Source: Roridomyces roridus (Eukaryota > Basidiomycota > Agaricomycetes > Agaricales > Mycenaceae). Taken from it: 64,000 nt of DNA. Under the pieces are notes generated by a model. That model searched no databases and had not been told where the DNA came from. It saw only the letters and a list, made by a program, of their open reading frames with translations. The position numbers and the translations under genes are program-made. Position 1 is the stretch's first letter, and the number at the start of each line of letters is the position of its first letter. The stretch spans positions 434,001 to 498,000 of the forward strand of contig JARKIF010000025.1 of NCBI GenBank assembly GCA_029378245.1, written 5' to 3'. This document shows positions 24,009 through 34,606 of this stretch, piece after piece.

Positions 24009-26709
24009 ATGGCCAGCCCGCCAGCAAAAACCAAGTACATACACAAGGCCTGCATGAACTGCCAGTGAGTCAACACATTCTCTCCACCAAGGTTTGCTGA
24101 GTAACATCCCAGACGCCGCAAAACGGTCGGTCCACTAGATTTCTACCTTAAATCCTCCTCAATTCAGCCACAGCGATGCGATGCCACCCGGCCTGCATGC
24201 GGCCAATGTCTACTGCGCCCTCCAAGACTCGGTACGCCCTGCAGGTATCAACATTTGCTGCCCGGGGCTAGGGAGCAGAGTCCGGCGGGACTAGAAGCGT
24301 CCTCTGCCCTGCTAAATGAGCCGCAGATGCAATTACCCTGCTTGCGCAGAAGCCATACGAGGCTTTTTTGACGTGCGCGTCATATGGCTAATTTAGGTAC
24401 AAAAGCCATTCAATGGCTCCAAGTAGGGAGCGGCATGAGTATTGAGTGCTGCAAATACTCACGGCATTTCACTCGTGAGTACGAGTATTCATACTCGCGA
24501 GTGGGCGGTGGCTGTGCTACTCGTGCGAGTGCGAGTATTGGTTTCCAAAAACCTTGGTACTCACGAATATTCGCCTAGCTACCGTAAGCTCACGGAACAG
24601 ACCCAGATAGGCAATTTGATCACCAGCATCACTCGGCATCACTTGGCATGCCGGCATGTGGCAATCACTCCGTAATGTCTGTCTATTCCTGTACAGAATT
24701 CAATTTACCTATCAGTCACTACCTGTTCATCAGGAGGAACAATAACGAAACTCCGCAACCAACTGAGTGAGCAATCAGCCCATTCCACTGTGATGGTCAG
24801 CCAGTGGGCCAGTGACCCGGACTCGATAGCAGTTGATGAGTTTGAGAAGCAGCTTGCAGAGGGTTGGACATGGAACAAGAAGTGGAAGGCCCCTGCTGCA
24901 GCAGAAGCCTCAGGATCAGTGAGAGTTATTGTCATTGATGATGATAGTACATAGCTTGGTAACTGAAATATATGATACTCATGAATAACTCACAAATAAT
25001 TTGCAACTTGCCAGTATTCCAACTTGTTGAGTGCAAGTACTTGCAACTCGCAAATACTCGCAAATATTGCTTACTAATACACGAATACTCGCCATCAATA
25101 CTCGTGCGAGTGCGAGTATGGTTTTCCCAACTTCTGCGAGTACTCATACTCGCGAGTGTATACTCGTGCCGCTCACTAGCTCCAAGGAGCCAATTTTGGC
25201 AGAGTGGAGCCATATGACGCGCACGGCCAAAAAGCCATCACGTGGCTCATATGGCTTCTGCGCAAGCTCTCTATTGTGGGAGCCGTGCGCGTTTTCTCCA
25301 GTGCCGCAGGTGAGAAAAAGATCCATAGCTGTCGAATTGGGACTTAATTCCACAGATCGCGTCCCACCCAAGCAGAGAGCAGTACGCCCGCCGTCCTTTG
25401 ATGTACTTCTCCACTCACACTGGTTATGGGTTGGAGTTCTTCCTGCACGGATTTGGCTGCCGCCACCTATTCTTCTTGAACCCCTTCACGTTGTTATATC
25501 CTCGGGGCATATCTCGGGGCCTCTCATGCGTCCTTCACCTGTGGATCAATCACATCGGACACGCAGAAGCAAACGACCACGACCGAACTCTTCTTGCCTT
25601 CGCCCGAGGACAACTCAACAATATTTCCGAGCTCGAAGATCCGGTTGGCGTCCTCCAGACGATGCAAGCAGTCCTTCTACTCTCGCTCTACTTCCTGGAT
25701 GTAGCACATCTCGGTTTGGGGAGATACTACTGCGCCATTGCGACGTCTCTTGCATTCACCGCGCGTCTTCACCGCCTGGGATCCCCACCCCAAACTTCTT
25801 TCCCGAGCTTTGCCTTTTCAGATCGACTTCCGATGCCGACAACGATAGAACAGCGGAGGGAGATGATAGATGCGTTCTGGAGCGTCGTAATCTTGAACAA
25901 TTACTGGGTCGCTGCATCCGGGTTACCCTCCTTCATCCCGTGCGATGTCTCGATTATCACTCCATGGCCAAAGGTTGTTGCTTCATTCCAGTTACTCAAA
26001 TTTTGTCTGATGTTTTATTCGTATTCCGGGTAGGCTCCGCTCGCCCTCCTTGCACAGGCTTCCATCCTGTTGGAGCGGACTATAGCCTTTGTTGGGAACG
26101 ATTCAGGTGTGAGATATACTACACATCGCGCCGTGACTCACCCCGTACACAGGTATCATCTCCGGAAGCCCAATACATTCTCGCCTCTGGGCCATCGCCT
26201 AGACTGTTTCCTCACCCTCCTCCAAAGACACGAATTACCCGCGGAGGGGAAGCACATGCGACTTGTGACCTATGCACTTCTGTCCACGGCCATCTTACGT
26301 CTGAACGCACCACGCATGGTACAGGGGCACGAGGACGCCCGGGTCAAGTGTTTCGACGCAGTGAGAGCGTTGTGCCTGTTTGTGCCCATTGTTGAAGGCA
26401 CTGGGCCGCAGTGGGGATGCAGTGATCCAATTTTCGTGGTGCGTCTTTCAATGCCCCCTTCCTCTCAATCGTGGTTGATACTGAAGTGTATCTATGAAGC
26501 CGATATACACCTGCCTGGCGGAATTCTACCTCACTTGGCTGGATCCCGGGGGCGTGGAGATGCAGACGGCGATTACGATACTACAAACGCTGGCTAGCCG
26601 GTGTCCGCTCGCACGTACGTTTCTCACTCCGAGGGAAAGAGAACTCTCTGATGCGATGCGGGCAGGGCATTGTCTACTTAGGTTGACCGGGAGGTTCAAT
26701 GGGCTTTGA
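24009..26709 (+). CDS. Zn2Cys6 fungal-specific transcription factor, interrupted by a transposon
   Basis: Start ATG 24009 (MASPPAKTKYIHK). With two short introns (24065-24112 and 24126-24173) the DNA-binding domain reads ACMNCQRRKTRCDATRPAC then GQC and a sixth Cys ten residues later. This is C-x2-C-x6-C-x6-C-x2-C-x10-C, the binuclear zinc cluster. A linker exon (SPAGLEASSALLNEPQMQLP) is cut at 24349 by a 910-bp element and resumes at about 25265 (KLSIVGAVRVFSSAA). The middle homology region follows at about 25400-26020 (RYYCAIATSLAFTARLHRL; IEQRREMIDAFWSVVILNNY), and further exons run to about 26709 (LAEFYLTWLDPGGVEMQTA). The regulated genes are unknown. Unless the insert is spliced out, the gene is disrupted. 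Confidence 0.72.
24349..25258. mobile_element. hAT-like transposon remnant inside the transcription factor gene
   Basis: The ends GAAGCCATA...TATGGCTTC are inverted and followed inward by matched GTGCGCGTCATATGGCT and GAGCGGCA(T/C)GAGTAT blocks. Dense subterminal copies of ACTCGCGAGTAT occur at both ends, as hAT elements often have. The palindrome TGCGCA abuts each end (24343-24348 and 25259-25264) and is the likely target duplication; a standard 8-bp duplication is not seen. Internally, 24723-24954 plus reads SSGGTITKLRNQLSEQSAHS and ends in IDDDST, resembling the C-terminal dimerisation tail of hAT transposases. Confidence 0.6.
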
Positions 26710-26711
26710 TG

Positions 26712-27530
26712 GGAAACACAATCGAGCGGGTTGAAGCTGACATCGCTCTGAGATGCGAGGTTGATTCCTTCTTACATGTGTAATGAAGGGATTGCCAGGT
26801 TCGATTGCATTCATCGTTCCAATAATGAGCGTTCTCGCAGGCATGATCAACGTCCCGTCCGGAGTTGAGAGAGCGGGGCATGTGCATGAAGTTCGACTGG
26901 AGGCTATGTATGTATTTAGCGAATTGAAGATTCTTTCTCCAAGACTCATTGGTTTTGAATTGTGTGTGGATACCGAGGCGGAAGGGGTCCCCGGACCCTA
27001 CCCTACCTATGAGGCTGTGTCTCGGCATCTCCCGGCGGATACCCCTTGTTTAGTCTGCACTACCAGAATCAACTTTGAAAATTTCCCTTGCCGGGAGGAA
27101 ATAAAAAGAACATCTACATCCACCCAGGTCCCCCTATGGAGTCAAACCATCCTCCTGTCGACCGCCGCGATGAACAACAGAGTCCTGGGGCCAAGAGCTT
27201 TTGGAGCTTGCAGGTTGAACCACAATTTGGTGGTACTTAATTCAAAATTGACTCATGCTCCGCTTATCATAGAGTCATATCATCACCAGCGCCGGCGACC
27301 GGGTTCCAATCATTTCACGAATGCTCGTTCAAAAGAACTGGAAAACCTGGAAATGGCCATGGGCGGACTCGAACCGATCGTGACGATTCAATTCGGCACC
27401 GTACAAACTCCCAGTGATATCAGAACCCAGCAATTTGGCCCAAGCCATGTACGCGCACTTGAAACCAAATGTGAAATACGTGCAAACAGAAGTATAATAA
27501 ATAGCAGTAGCCCACGGTCCATGGATTAGA
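26712..27530. other. No protein gene recognised; one B-box-like core
   Basis: A minus-strand GGTTCGAGTCC core lies at 27365-27375, the leftmost relative of the modules found from 29 to 41 kb. Only four T residues follow it. The rest has no coding support. Confidence 0.35.
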
Positions 27531-27533
27531 ACC

Positions 27534-28493
27534 TCACACCTTCGTCTCCTCCTCCGTATGCTTCCACACCTTCTCCACAGCCTCCGCATCAAAATACCCC
27601 TCCTTCAGCGGATAATCCCCGCCCTTGTCATCCGTCAGCTTCGCCCCAGGGCCCGCGCTGAACAACGCATAAAGCTGGTGCTCTCCCGCAGTCTCAAGCG
27701 AGTACGAGAAAATCTTCACTAGTGGGTTGAGACAGCTGGCCAAACGGATAGACGCGGTGTTGGAGCTGCTGAGGAGATTGGTGGCGACGGTGCCTGGGTA
27801 GGAGTGGATGAAGGAGAGACCAGGATGGCGGTCGGCGAAGCTCTGGATCATGGTGAGTACGACTACTAGACGAAGGATTAAATCACGCACCTTGACCATA
27901 CAGTCGTTATACGTCGGACCCGCCATGGCAGCGTTGTAGACGCTAAAGTTCTTCTTGAGCCCAAGGTCGTCGAGGTCGATCTTGCCTCCATGCTGAGCCG
28001 ACATGACCGAGATGACTTTCGCGTCCTCGCCGTCCTTGTGAGCAGCCTCGAGCGCGGGCATCAAGTCCCGAATAAACCTCCACCTCCCATAATAATGCAC
28101 CGCGAGCTTCTTGTCAATCCCCTCCTCCGTCTCATCCCGCCCATTCAACGTCATCACCCCAGTCGAAAGTGCGAGAAAATTGATCTTGGGCAATCGAGTG
28201 ACCAGCTCCTCAGCCGTGCGCCTCACGTTCTTCATCAACGACACGTCGCACTCGACGAATTCATGCTTGGCTCCACGTGCAGTGGGTTTAGGGAACGTCG
28301 CGAGGATGGCTTCGCCTGCAGCCCGATTCCGTCCGACGAGTACGATGTGGGCGTTGCCTTTGGTGTGCCGAGCGAAAGCTTCCGCCATTCCTTGACCGAT
28401 GCCGGACGTCCCGCCGACGAAGATGGCTACAGGGGTCCCGTAGGAGGGTGTGAATCGTGCGTTGAAGGCGCGGACGGTGGAGAGTGAGGGCAT
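27534..28493 (-). CDS. Short-chain dehydrogenase/reductase-like protein
   Basis: Start ATG 28493, stop 27534, with one in-frame 48-nt intron (27843-27890, GTGCGT...ATCCAG), giving about 303 residues. The Rossmann motif GGTSGIGQG lies near residues 27-35, the strand DVS at about 80 and the catalytic-Ser region ISVMSAQHGG near 162. The Tyr region reads AGPTYNDCMVKSFA. In classical SDRs the active-site pattern is YxxxK; here the position four after the Tyr is Met (YNDCM), so the usual Lys is absent and activity or cofactor use may differ. NAD(P) binding is expected from the glycine motif. It is transcribed away from the first B-box array. Confidence 0.8.
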   Translation of the reverse strand: MPSLSTVRAFNARFTPSYGTPVAIFVGGTSGIGQGMAEAFARHTKGNAHIVLVGRNRAAGEAILATFPKPTARGAKHEFVECDVSLMKNVRRTAEELVTRLPKINFLALSTGVMTLNGRDETEEGIDKKLAVHYYGRWRFIRDLMPALEAAHKDGEDAKVISVMSAQHGGKIDLDDLGLKKNFSVYNAAMAGPTYNDCMVKVRDLILRLVVVLTMIQSFADRHPGLSFIHSYPGTVATNLLSSSNTASIRLASCLNPLVKIFSYSLETAGEHQLYALFSAGPGAKLTDDKGGDYPLKEGYFDAEAVEKVWKHTEEETKV

Positions 28494-29690
28494 TTGGGGA
28501 AAGCGAGGGAGGCGACAGAAAGAAGGAGAGAGGAGAAAATTTAAAACGCACGTGAAACAGGGGCCGTTGCCGACCTCGGCCTTTGTTGATCCGAGCTCCC
28601 CTGTTTTGTCATCATGCTGACGTCCCAGACTGCAAAGAACGAACCCCTCCAGCTAAATATTTCCCTCGAGGTGGCTCAACAGCGGACTTCTGTGTTGCGG
28701 GCCTCAGCAACGGAGCTCCGAGCCCGTGATCGTCCTCTGAAATGACGCCGCCAAGTCGAGCGCGTTCAAACTTCACAAAGGTCTATTATATCTATCTGTG
28801 GTACTTGAGGCGGTGGGCAGAGTTCGCGTGCCATGCAAACTGGATCGTCGACCGGGAACAAAATTTGGAATGGAAAGTGAGTTGGGTCTTGGTTAGTTTT
28901 GGATCTATCTCGGCAGTTATACCTGGCTAGAGATGGAACTGCGAATGTCGACGATACTGTCTCGAATCTTCCACGGGCGTTGGCGGTTCGAATCCGCCCA
29001 CAGCAATAATTGTCGTGCTGGCTCCCTTTTTATACATGCCAGCCCGAGGAAAGGCCCAGGAGTAGGAATAGGGACACGGCTCGAGAAACATGTTCAACTT
29101 TCACAACAAGGTGGAGTACAGCTCGATTGAGCGTGTCACACTCAGAGCAAATCCAGCTTGCAAGAGCTGTCAAGCAGAGGTCCGTTCAATTCGGGATCAA
29201 CCTATGGGCGAAACTCTTCTACCTTTTTCTGCGGCCGGCCGCCTTTCACAATAGCAACCAGACCCATTATTATACATGAATTGATTCTTGAATGGATTCA
29301 GGGCGTCGGTGCGCTGCGTCGGCAGTTCGAGTCTGCCAGCAGGTGTTGCAGGGTTCAATTGGCGTCATTTTTGCCATTCCAGGGCCGGGACCGGATACAA
29401 CCAAAATACAACTGCCAACATCTCTGCGCGTCTTTGGCAACGGCAGTTCGACTCTGCCCGCAGAAGTTATGTGGTTGGGAAACAACATACTTTTTCCGCT
29501 TTCTCAGGGATACGGTCCAGGCATACTACATAAGTAGTGGCAAATTCAACTTGGCCCACAGCTGAGCTGCCCTGCCCGGATTGGCCCGTTCACGGCGTCT
29601 CGCTGCAGACCGATTGATTCCCTGTGCGTTTCATCCTCCAGGACGACGCATGCATGCAGATTGGACAAGTATCCCATCCCTCTTCGTACT

Positions 29691-29769
29691 GCGGCGACAC
29701 CAGCTACATAAGGATGACGGCGGTTCGATTCCGTGCGAAGACTTGAGAATTGACGTTGGGTTGTGTTTT
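29691..29769 (+). ncRNA. Candidate Pol III unit A4 (TCTTCGT/GCGAAGA stem)
   Basis: TCTTCGT at 29691-29697 can pair with GCGAAGA at 29735-29741, enclosing a T-arm-like hairpin at 29722-29732. The enclosed span is shorter than a normal tRNA and lacks a clear D arm. The unit at 34542-34606 on the other strand is a close relative. Confidence 0.4.
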
Positions 29770-29993
29770 GCGACTCAGCCATACACCTTTCCGTCTCGTC
29801 CGAGAGTCGTCCGGTGAACAGAGTTTGGGAAGTTAGTCAGTTTTGAAGCCACTGGCGTTATTCTGTCAACCTGAAGATGTACTTATCATACAGCAGCCGT
29901 CGTACGACTACGAATGAATGCCTTTTTGATTGTTCAGTGCACTGCGCCCGATGAGCAGTGATATGTTGGGAGAGATTTCCAAAATACTACTTA

Positions 29994-30099
29994 GCTGTGG
30001 TCAATGTTCCATCTTTACCCAGTGCGGAATTATAGTGAACACTCAGGGGTTCGAATCCGGCCACAGCAATGATCCAAGACAGTTTCTGCATTTCTTTTT
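29994..30099 (+). ncRNA. Candidate Pol III unit A5 (GCTGTGG/CCACAGC stem)
   Basis: GCTGTGG (29994-30000) pairs perfectly with CCACAGC (30061-30067) across 74 nt, the size of a tRNA body. The B-box core is GGTTCGAATCC at 30048 and a T5 run lies at 30095-30099. No confident anticodon arm is visible. The homologue at 34245-34355 keeps the same features. Confidence 0.42.
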
Positions 30100-30480
30100 C
30101 CCCTTGCATATGCCAGCCCCAGGCCAGGCTTTCCCAAATACATGCCAAAGTGATTGATATGGGTGTCAGATCTAGACTTGAGCGCAGTTGAACTATTCAT
30201 TATTCTCCCACGGCGTCGGAAGACGGCGGCGGTTCGATTCCGTGCGAGGACTTAAGAAGGCGATTAACTCTTTTTTGGACTGGAAAGCGACGGACTGTGC
30301 GGTCACGCATGTTCGAATATCCTCGACTCTGACGAGTTGGCAGTGCGAAAGTGACTCGCCAGTTTTGGATCTATCTGACTTGTGTAAGTACCAACTACCA
30401 CTGTTCTTCTCTGGTTCTTCTGTCAACCTGAAGTGAAACGAACGAAGCACGGGGAGTTGAGTATACCTGTAACCTTGTGC

Positions 30481-30553
30481 CTGTGGTGAGCAGCAGCGGC
30501 GGTTCGAATCCGCACACAGCAATTATGGTTGGCAATTACACTTTTCCTTTTTT
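30481..30553 (+). ncRNA. Candidate Pol III unit A7 (short CTGTGG/CACAG stem)
   Basis: CTGTGG (30481-30486) can pair with the CACAG near 30514-30519 around a perfect GCGG-TTCGAAT-CCGC hairpin (30500-30513). T runs follow at 30542 and 30548. The closed unit is only about 40 nt, as if the D and anticodon arms were deleted. Confidence 0.35.
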
Positions 30554-31819
30554 CCCATTTGCAGGGGCTTTTCAATGGGTATCAGAACGACATCGACATG
30601 CATGCATGTCAGACTCGGGCGCAGCCGGTGAGTGTTCAGTTGACCCATTCAAGACTGACAGTACTGACAGTGAATACATACACTCTTCTCCCAGGGCTTC
30701 AAGGGCATCGGCGGTTCGAATCCGTGAGAAGACATGACGGGACGTAATCGTTGTTTTGTCCTGCCCTGACCACACAGAGTTGTAATTCCAAGTGAATACC
30801 CGCGATCTGGCGGTGCTAGTGAACATGGACCTATCCGCGAGAAGACGTTGATTTGCGCATCGTTTTACCGTGTCCGACCGGGACCGAGTACTCAAGAGAG
30901 TTCAAATGCCAAGTGTTGAATACCCGCGGTCTGGGCAAATATGGACCTTCCAGAACTTCTAGAACTTCCATTGAGACCTCCAGGGCTACATGCCGTGTAT
31001 TTTGGTTCAAAGTGCAAGCAGCGCCGCAGCGCGCGCTTCAGTCAGATTCCAATCAAGAATTCTGGCCTCCTGTCTCGGGTACGCGTTCCGCAAAGGGAAA
31101 CTCTGGCCCTCCCGAGCGTCTGTCCCGGTTCGCGTACGGATGACGGAATAGGTCTCACGTCGGACTCTCTCACGCAGTAAGGTTCAACATGCTACATTGT
31201 ATACGTACAAATGAGGTCGGTCAAGACTCGGAAAGCCATGTATAATCCCTGCGTACCGCAGCGTACGTGGCATAAACCCGTTCGAATCCGTTCCAGAGCG
31301 TCATCATCAGACTGCGGCCTCCTGTCTCGCGTTACGCGTAGGAAAATCTGGACCCCGTCAAATCCCCGTCTCACGTACAAAGTGATGTCACGTAGGTCAC
31401 TCGGTAGATTCCAGCTTTCAAAGGAACTGTGTCCAAAAGTTGTTGCACAAACACTCGGTGGGCGAACGTACCATCGTCAACGCGGTTCGATTCCGTTCTG
31501 CAGCGTCGTCCTTGCTTTCCGCCTCTTTTTGCATGCATCGGAGTGCATCGGCTTTGCAGCGCCCGAGATGGCAACCGAGGAAGGATTCGGCAAATGCGTG
31601 TACGTACCGTCACTAGGAGGACAGCGAGGGACAGCGGCGGCATTTATACTTCCGGGGACATCAAGCGTGGATCAGCTTTAGCGGCTTCTCCACTGCCCTG
31701 CCACAACGGCATCTGTCCTAGACGTCAAAAAGCGGCGGGGGTCTTAGCCAGATCGCCGTTTTACTGCCCACCCACGACTCACCACGACTCACCACCCCAT
31801 ACCCTTCCCCTCTCTCCGC

Positions 31820-33271
31820 ATGTCGTTCATCAGGGGCCTTTTCGCTACTTCCTCTCTGTCGACGGCTGGGCAGCCAGGGCCCTTCGCTTCGGCAATACCC
31901 CCGGAGCTGTGGGACGAAATACTGTCCCATCTCACCGACGACGATCTCCTCCGGGCCGCTCGGGCGTGCAAGGCCTTCAACAGCCTCAGTATACGCCTCC
32001 ACCTCAGCCGTCACAACATCGACACGGCAGCACTCTCCCGACCCACACTATGCTCTTCATCTCAAGTCCTGCCGGCGCTTCAACTCTCCTGCTCCTCGCT
32101 CCAAGCTAAGCGGCTCGTCTGTCAGTTTGGCAGCGATGTGGGTGTCCAGCGGGGGCTCGTGGCGTTGCAGAACGTGATTCGCCGATCGACCGCACTCCGC
32201 CAAGTGGAGCTCACCTTCTGCCGCGACCTATTCGATGCCCACTTGCTCGATACGTCCATTCCCGAGACGTCGCGCTCCCAATGGCGGCTGCTGTACGAAT
32301 TTTGCGGGGCGTTGGCTGCGATGGCGGATAAAGCCAGTGGGGACCGAGTCGTTGTCATCTCGCAGGGTACGTTCTTCTCTGGCCGGGCGGCGGACGTGGG
32401 TGGTTGGACGCTGGGCTCCCCAAAGCCTAGTTCCTCGCCGACCAAACTCTTCTTTCGCGGTCGCAAAGCCTCGGCTCCACCGGCGCCCTTGCCATCCACG
32501 ACTGGCGCGAGGCAGCTTCGGTTGCACGAGATCCACTCGGTTTCGATGCATGTCTCCCCTGCACATACCCTCTTCGTCTTCAACAATGCCTCCATCACGA
32601 GTCTTCACCTTTCCACCACCTTCGTGCCCAACCTCTCGACGCTCCTCCCCGAGCTCGAGTTCCCTGCGTTGTCGAAGCTCGTCATCGCAGACGGCATCGA
32701 CGCTGGAGCGCTAGGTGACTTCCTCATTCGGCATCCTGCACTCGAGAGCCTCGAGCACACCGCCTCCTCTTCCCCAGCCAGTTTGACGACAACGCCGATA
32801 GACCATCCCGGTCTGCGCACCCTCATCGCCGACGGCATTCCCAGCATCACACGCACGATGCACGCACTCGGGTCTTCGTCCCTCCTCGACAACTTGGCGT
32901 TTACGATCCACCCGAGTAAGGGCGAGGACGTCCGAGGGTTGAGTCCCGTTTTACGCACTATCCACGGGGATTCAGTGCATTTGGGGTTGGAGATCAAAGA
33001 ATCGGATGATGTGAAGCCGGAACACGTCTTCTTCCTCGACGACGCAGCCTACCTCACCGCCCGTGCCCTCAACTCGGTGCGCACCGTCCGCCTCACGTGC
33101 ACTTCGCCCGAGATGGCTAGGGCGGCGCTCGCGTGGCTCGGTGTACTCCCTGCGTTGAGCAAGGTTGTCTTTGTCTTTGTGTTGAAGCGGGGTTCATGTG
33201 ACTTTGAGGAAGTTGCGAAGAGGGTGTTGGAGGACGTGGAGGTTGAGGTGAAGGTTTCGTTGGGGATGTAG
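31820..33271 (+). CDS. F-box protein
   Basis: A single uninterrupted frame of 483 codons from ATG 31820 to TAG 33271. An F-box-like motif lies at about residues 27-65 (IPPELWDEILSHLTDDDLL then RAARACKAFN), which in this family binds Skp1 in SCF ubiquitin ligases. The remainder is a long region with leucine-rich, sheet/helix-like spacing (for example SLHLSTTFVPNLSTLL) but no canonical LRR consensus. That is usual for the large basidiomycete F-box families. The gene is intronless and GC-rich. It lies between two arrays of B-box modules that read towards it from both sides. Confidence 0.85.
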   Translation: MSFIRGLFATSSLSTAGQPGPFASAIPPELWDEILSHLTDDDLLRAARACKAFNSLSIRLHLSRHNIDTAALSRPTLCSSSQVLPALQLSCSSLQAKRLVCQFGSDVGVQRGLVALQNVIRRSTALRQVELTFCRDLFDAHLLDTSIPETSRSQWRLLYEFCGALAAMADKASGDRVVVISQGTFFSGRAADVGGWTLGSPKPSSSPTKLFFRGRKASAPPAPLPSTTGARQLRLHEIHSVSMHVSPAHTLFVFNNASITSLHLSTTFVPNLSTLLPELEFPALSKLVIADGIDAGALGDFLIRHPALESLEHTASSSPASLTTTPIDHPGLRTLIADGIPSITRTMHALGSSSLLDNLAFTIHPSKGEDVRGLSPVLRTIHGDSVHLGLEIKESDDVKPEHVFFLDDAAYLTARALNSVRTVRLTCTSPEMARAALAWLGVLPALSKVVFVFVLKRGSCDFEEVAKRVLEDVEVEVKVSLGM

Positions 33272-34244
33272 ACATATTAGATGGTTGGACTCGTTGGATT
33301 TATTTCTTGGAATTTATAGTGTATGTATGTGTACTTACCGTGGATAGATTATCGATATATACCCTTGTCATGAACGCGCTTGATTTGGTGTGATTTTACT
33401 TTGAAGACGATCACGAGCCCGGGAGAGCGAAAAAAAAGGGGGGCTCCCGTCCGGGTCCATTACTACAGCGCGGAATCGAACACTCCTTATGTAGCTTGTG
33501 TGGCCACAGTGTACGAAGAGGGATGATGCGACGTAGATTTTTGAATGGGCTAATCCGGGAAGGGCGGCTCAGCTGTGGACCAAGTTGCTTGTGCTGTTGT
33601 GCAGGCACTGGGGCAAAAATGATATCCAGTACATCGTGCTCACGTCGGCTGGCAGATCCGAACTGCGACGTACCGCCGTGGCCGCGATTCATTCAAATTC
33701 AGGAACCCATTCAACTCTCACCAGCTGTGGCGAAGTCTAAGATGGAATATGGGCCTGGTGGCACCGAAAAAGAGAGCTCATGCTGGCAGATAGGTTGACC
33801 CCGAATCGAACGGGCCTCTACTTGAGAGCTGTTGCGAGCTCCATTGCCCTCTGAGTCTCGAACACTCAATCGAGCTGTGACAATGGCACGCAATTTTTCG
33901 AACCGTGTGCCTATTCCTACTCCTTGGGCTTTGCAGGGCAGCCCGGGTTGGCATATGGGAATAAGTACTTGGCTTTCAAGTCTTCCAACCTCTGGTCACT
34001 GCCGTCGAAGAGAGTCGAACGTCGGCCGCAGGAGTCGGTCGACCTTCCAGGCATGAAAAGAAGACAGAAGCGTGGTTCTTTAAGTCTTCGCGTGAAGTCG
34101 AACCGCCGCCGAACGTCTTCCGACGCCGTGGGAGAAGAATGCATGTCAGCGAATCCACTAGTTCAACTGCGCTCTCAGGTCTAACGCGGATGCCAACCAC
34201 TCTGGTCAGTTATGAGGAGGTCTGGCCTGGGGCTGGCATATGGG

Positions 34245-34355
34245 AAAAAAAACGAAAACATTTCTCAATGCCATCATTGCCGTGGCCGGGTTCGAACCGC
34301 CGAGCGCCTACTATTCCGCCCTGTGTAAGGATTGAACATTGGCATTGGCCACAGC
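34245..34355 (-). ncRNA. Candidate Pol III unit R4 (homologue of A5)
   Basis: On the minus strand GCTGTGG (34355-34349) pairs with CCACGGC (34285-34279), 77 nt in all. The B-box core GGTTCGAACCC lies at 34298-34288, and a run of eight T follows at 34252-34245. The flanks are homologous to those of A5. Confidence 0.42.
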
Positions 34356-34507
34356 TGGGTAGTATTGGGACGTCTCTCCAAGGTATCGCTACTCATCGAG
34401 CGCAGCGCGCTGAACAATCACAAAGGCATTCATTCGTATACTGTAGTCGTACGACGGCTGCCGTGTGGTGAGGTGAGTGCATCTCCAAGTTGACAGAATC
34501 AAAACTG

Positions 34508-34606
34508 AAAAAAAAAAAAAAAAAAACGGAATCCATTCAACTCTTCGCGCGGAATCGAACCGCGGTCACTCCTTATGCAGATTGTGTCGCTGCCGTTGTA
34601 CGAAGA
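34508..34606 (-). ncRNA. Candidate Pol III unit R5, compact three-stem fold
   Basis: On the minus strand TCTTCGT (34606-34600) pairs with GCGAAGA (34548-34542). The T arm is a perfect CGCGG-TTCGATT-CCGCG. A third hairpin GCAG...CTGC lies between them. The closed unit is 65 nt, shorter than a canonical tRNA. A run of 19 T follows at 34526-34508. This is the best-paired member of the family. Confidence 0.45.

Larger units (their letters stand above)
28985..31530 (+). repeat. Array A-left: nine B-box + oligo-T modules (candidate Pol III units), plus strand
   Basis: Cores matching GGTTCGANTCC (allowing one or two changes) lie at 28985, 29323, 29444, 29722, 30048, 30231, 30501, 30713 and 31484. 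Oligo-T runs follow at 29027, 29368, 29491, 29766 (4 T), 30095, 30271, 30542-30553, 30754 (4 T) and 31526. The gap is about 29-36 nt for most. A tenth core without a clear T run is at 31279. Sequence just after the core is of two kinds, CGAAGA-type or CCACAGCA-type, like the 3' acceptor strand of a tRNA. No protein gene is supported in this stretch. Most cores show a perfect or wobble T-arm stem around TTCGANT. Confidence 0.6.

Noticed and set aside
25031..26395. 454-codon plus-strand open frame
   Set aside because: The transcription-factor homology (middle homology region) lies in other frames over the same DNA, and this frame starts inside the transposon. It is a shadow.
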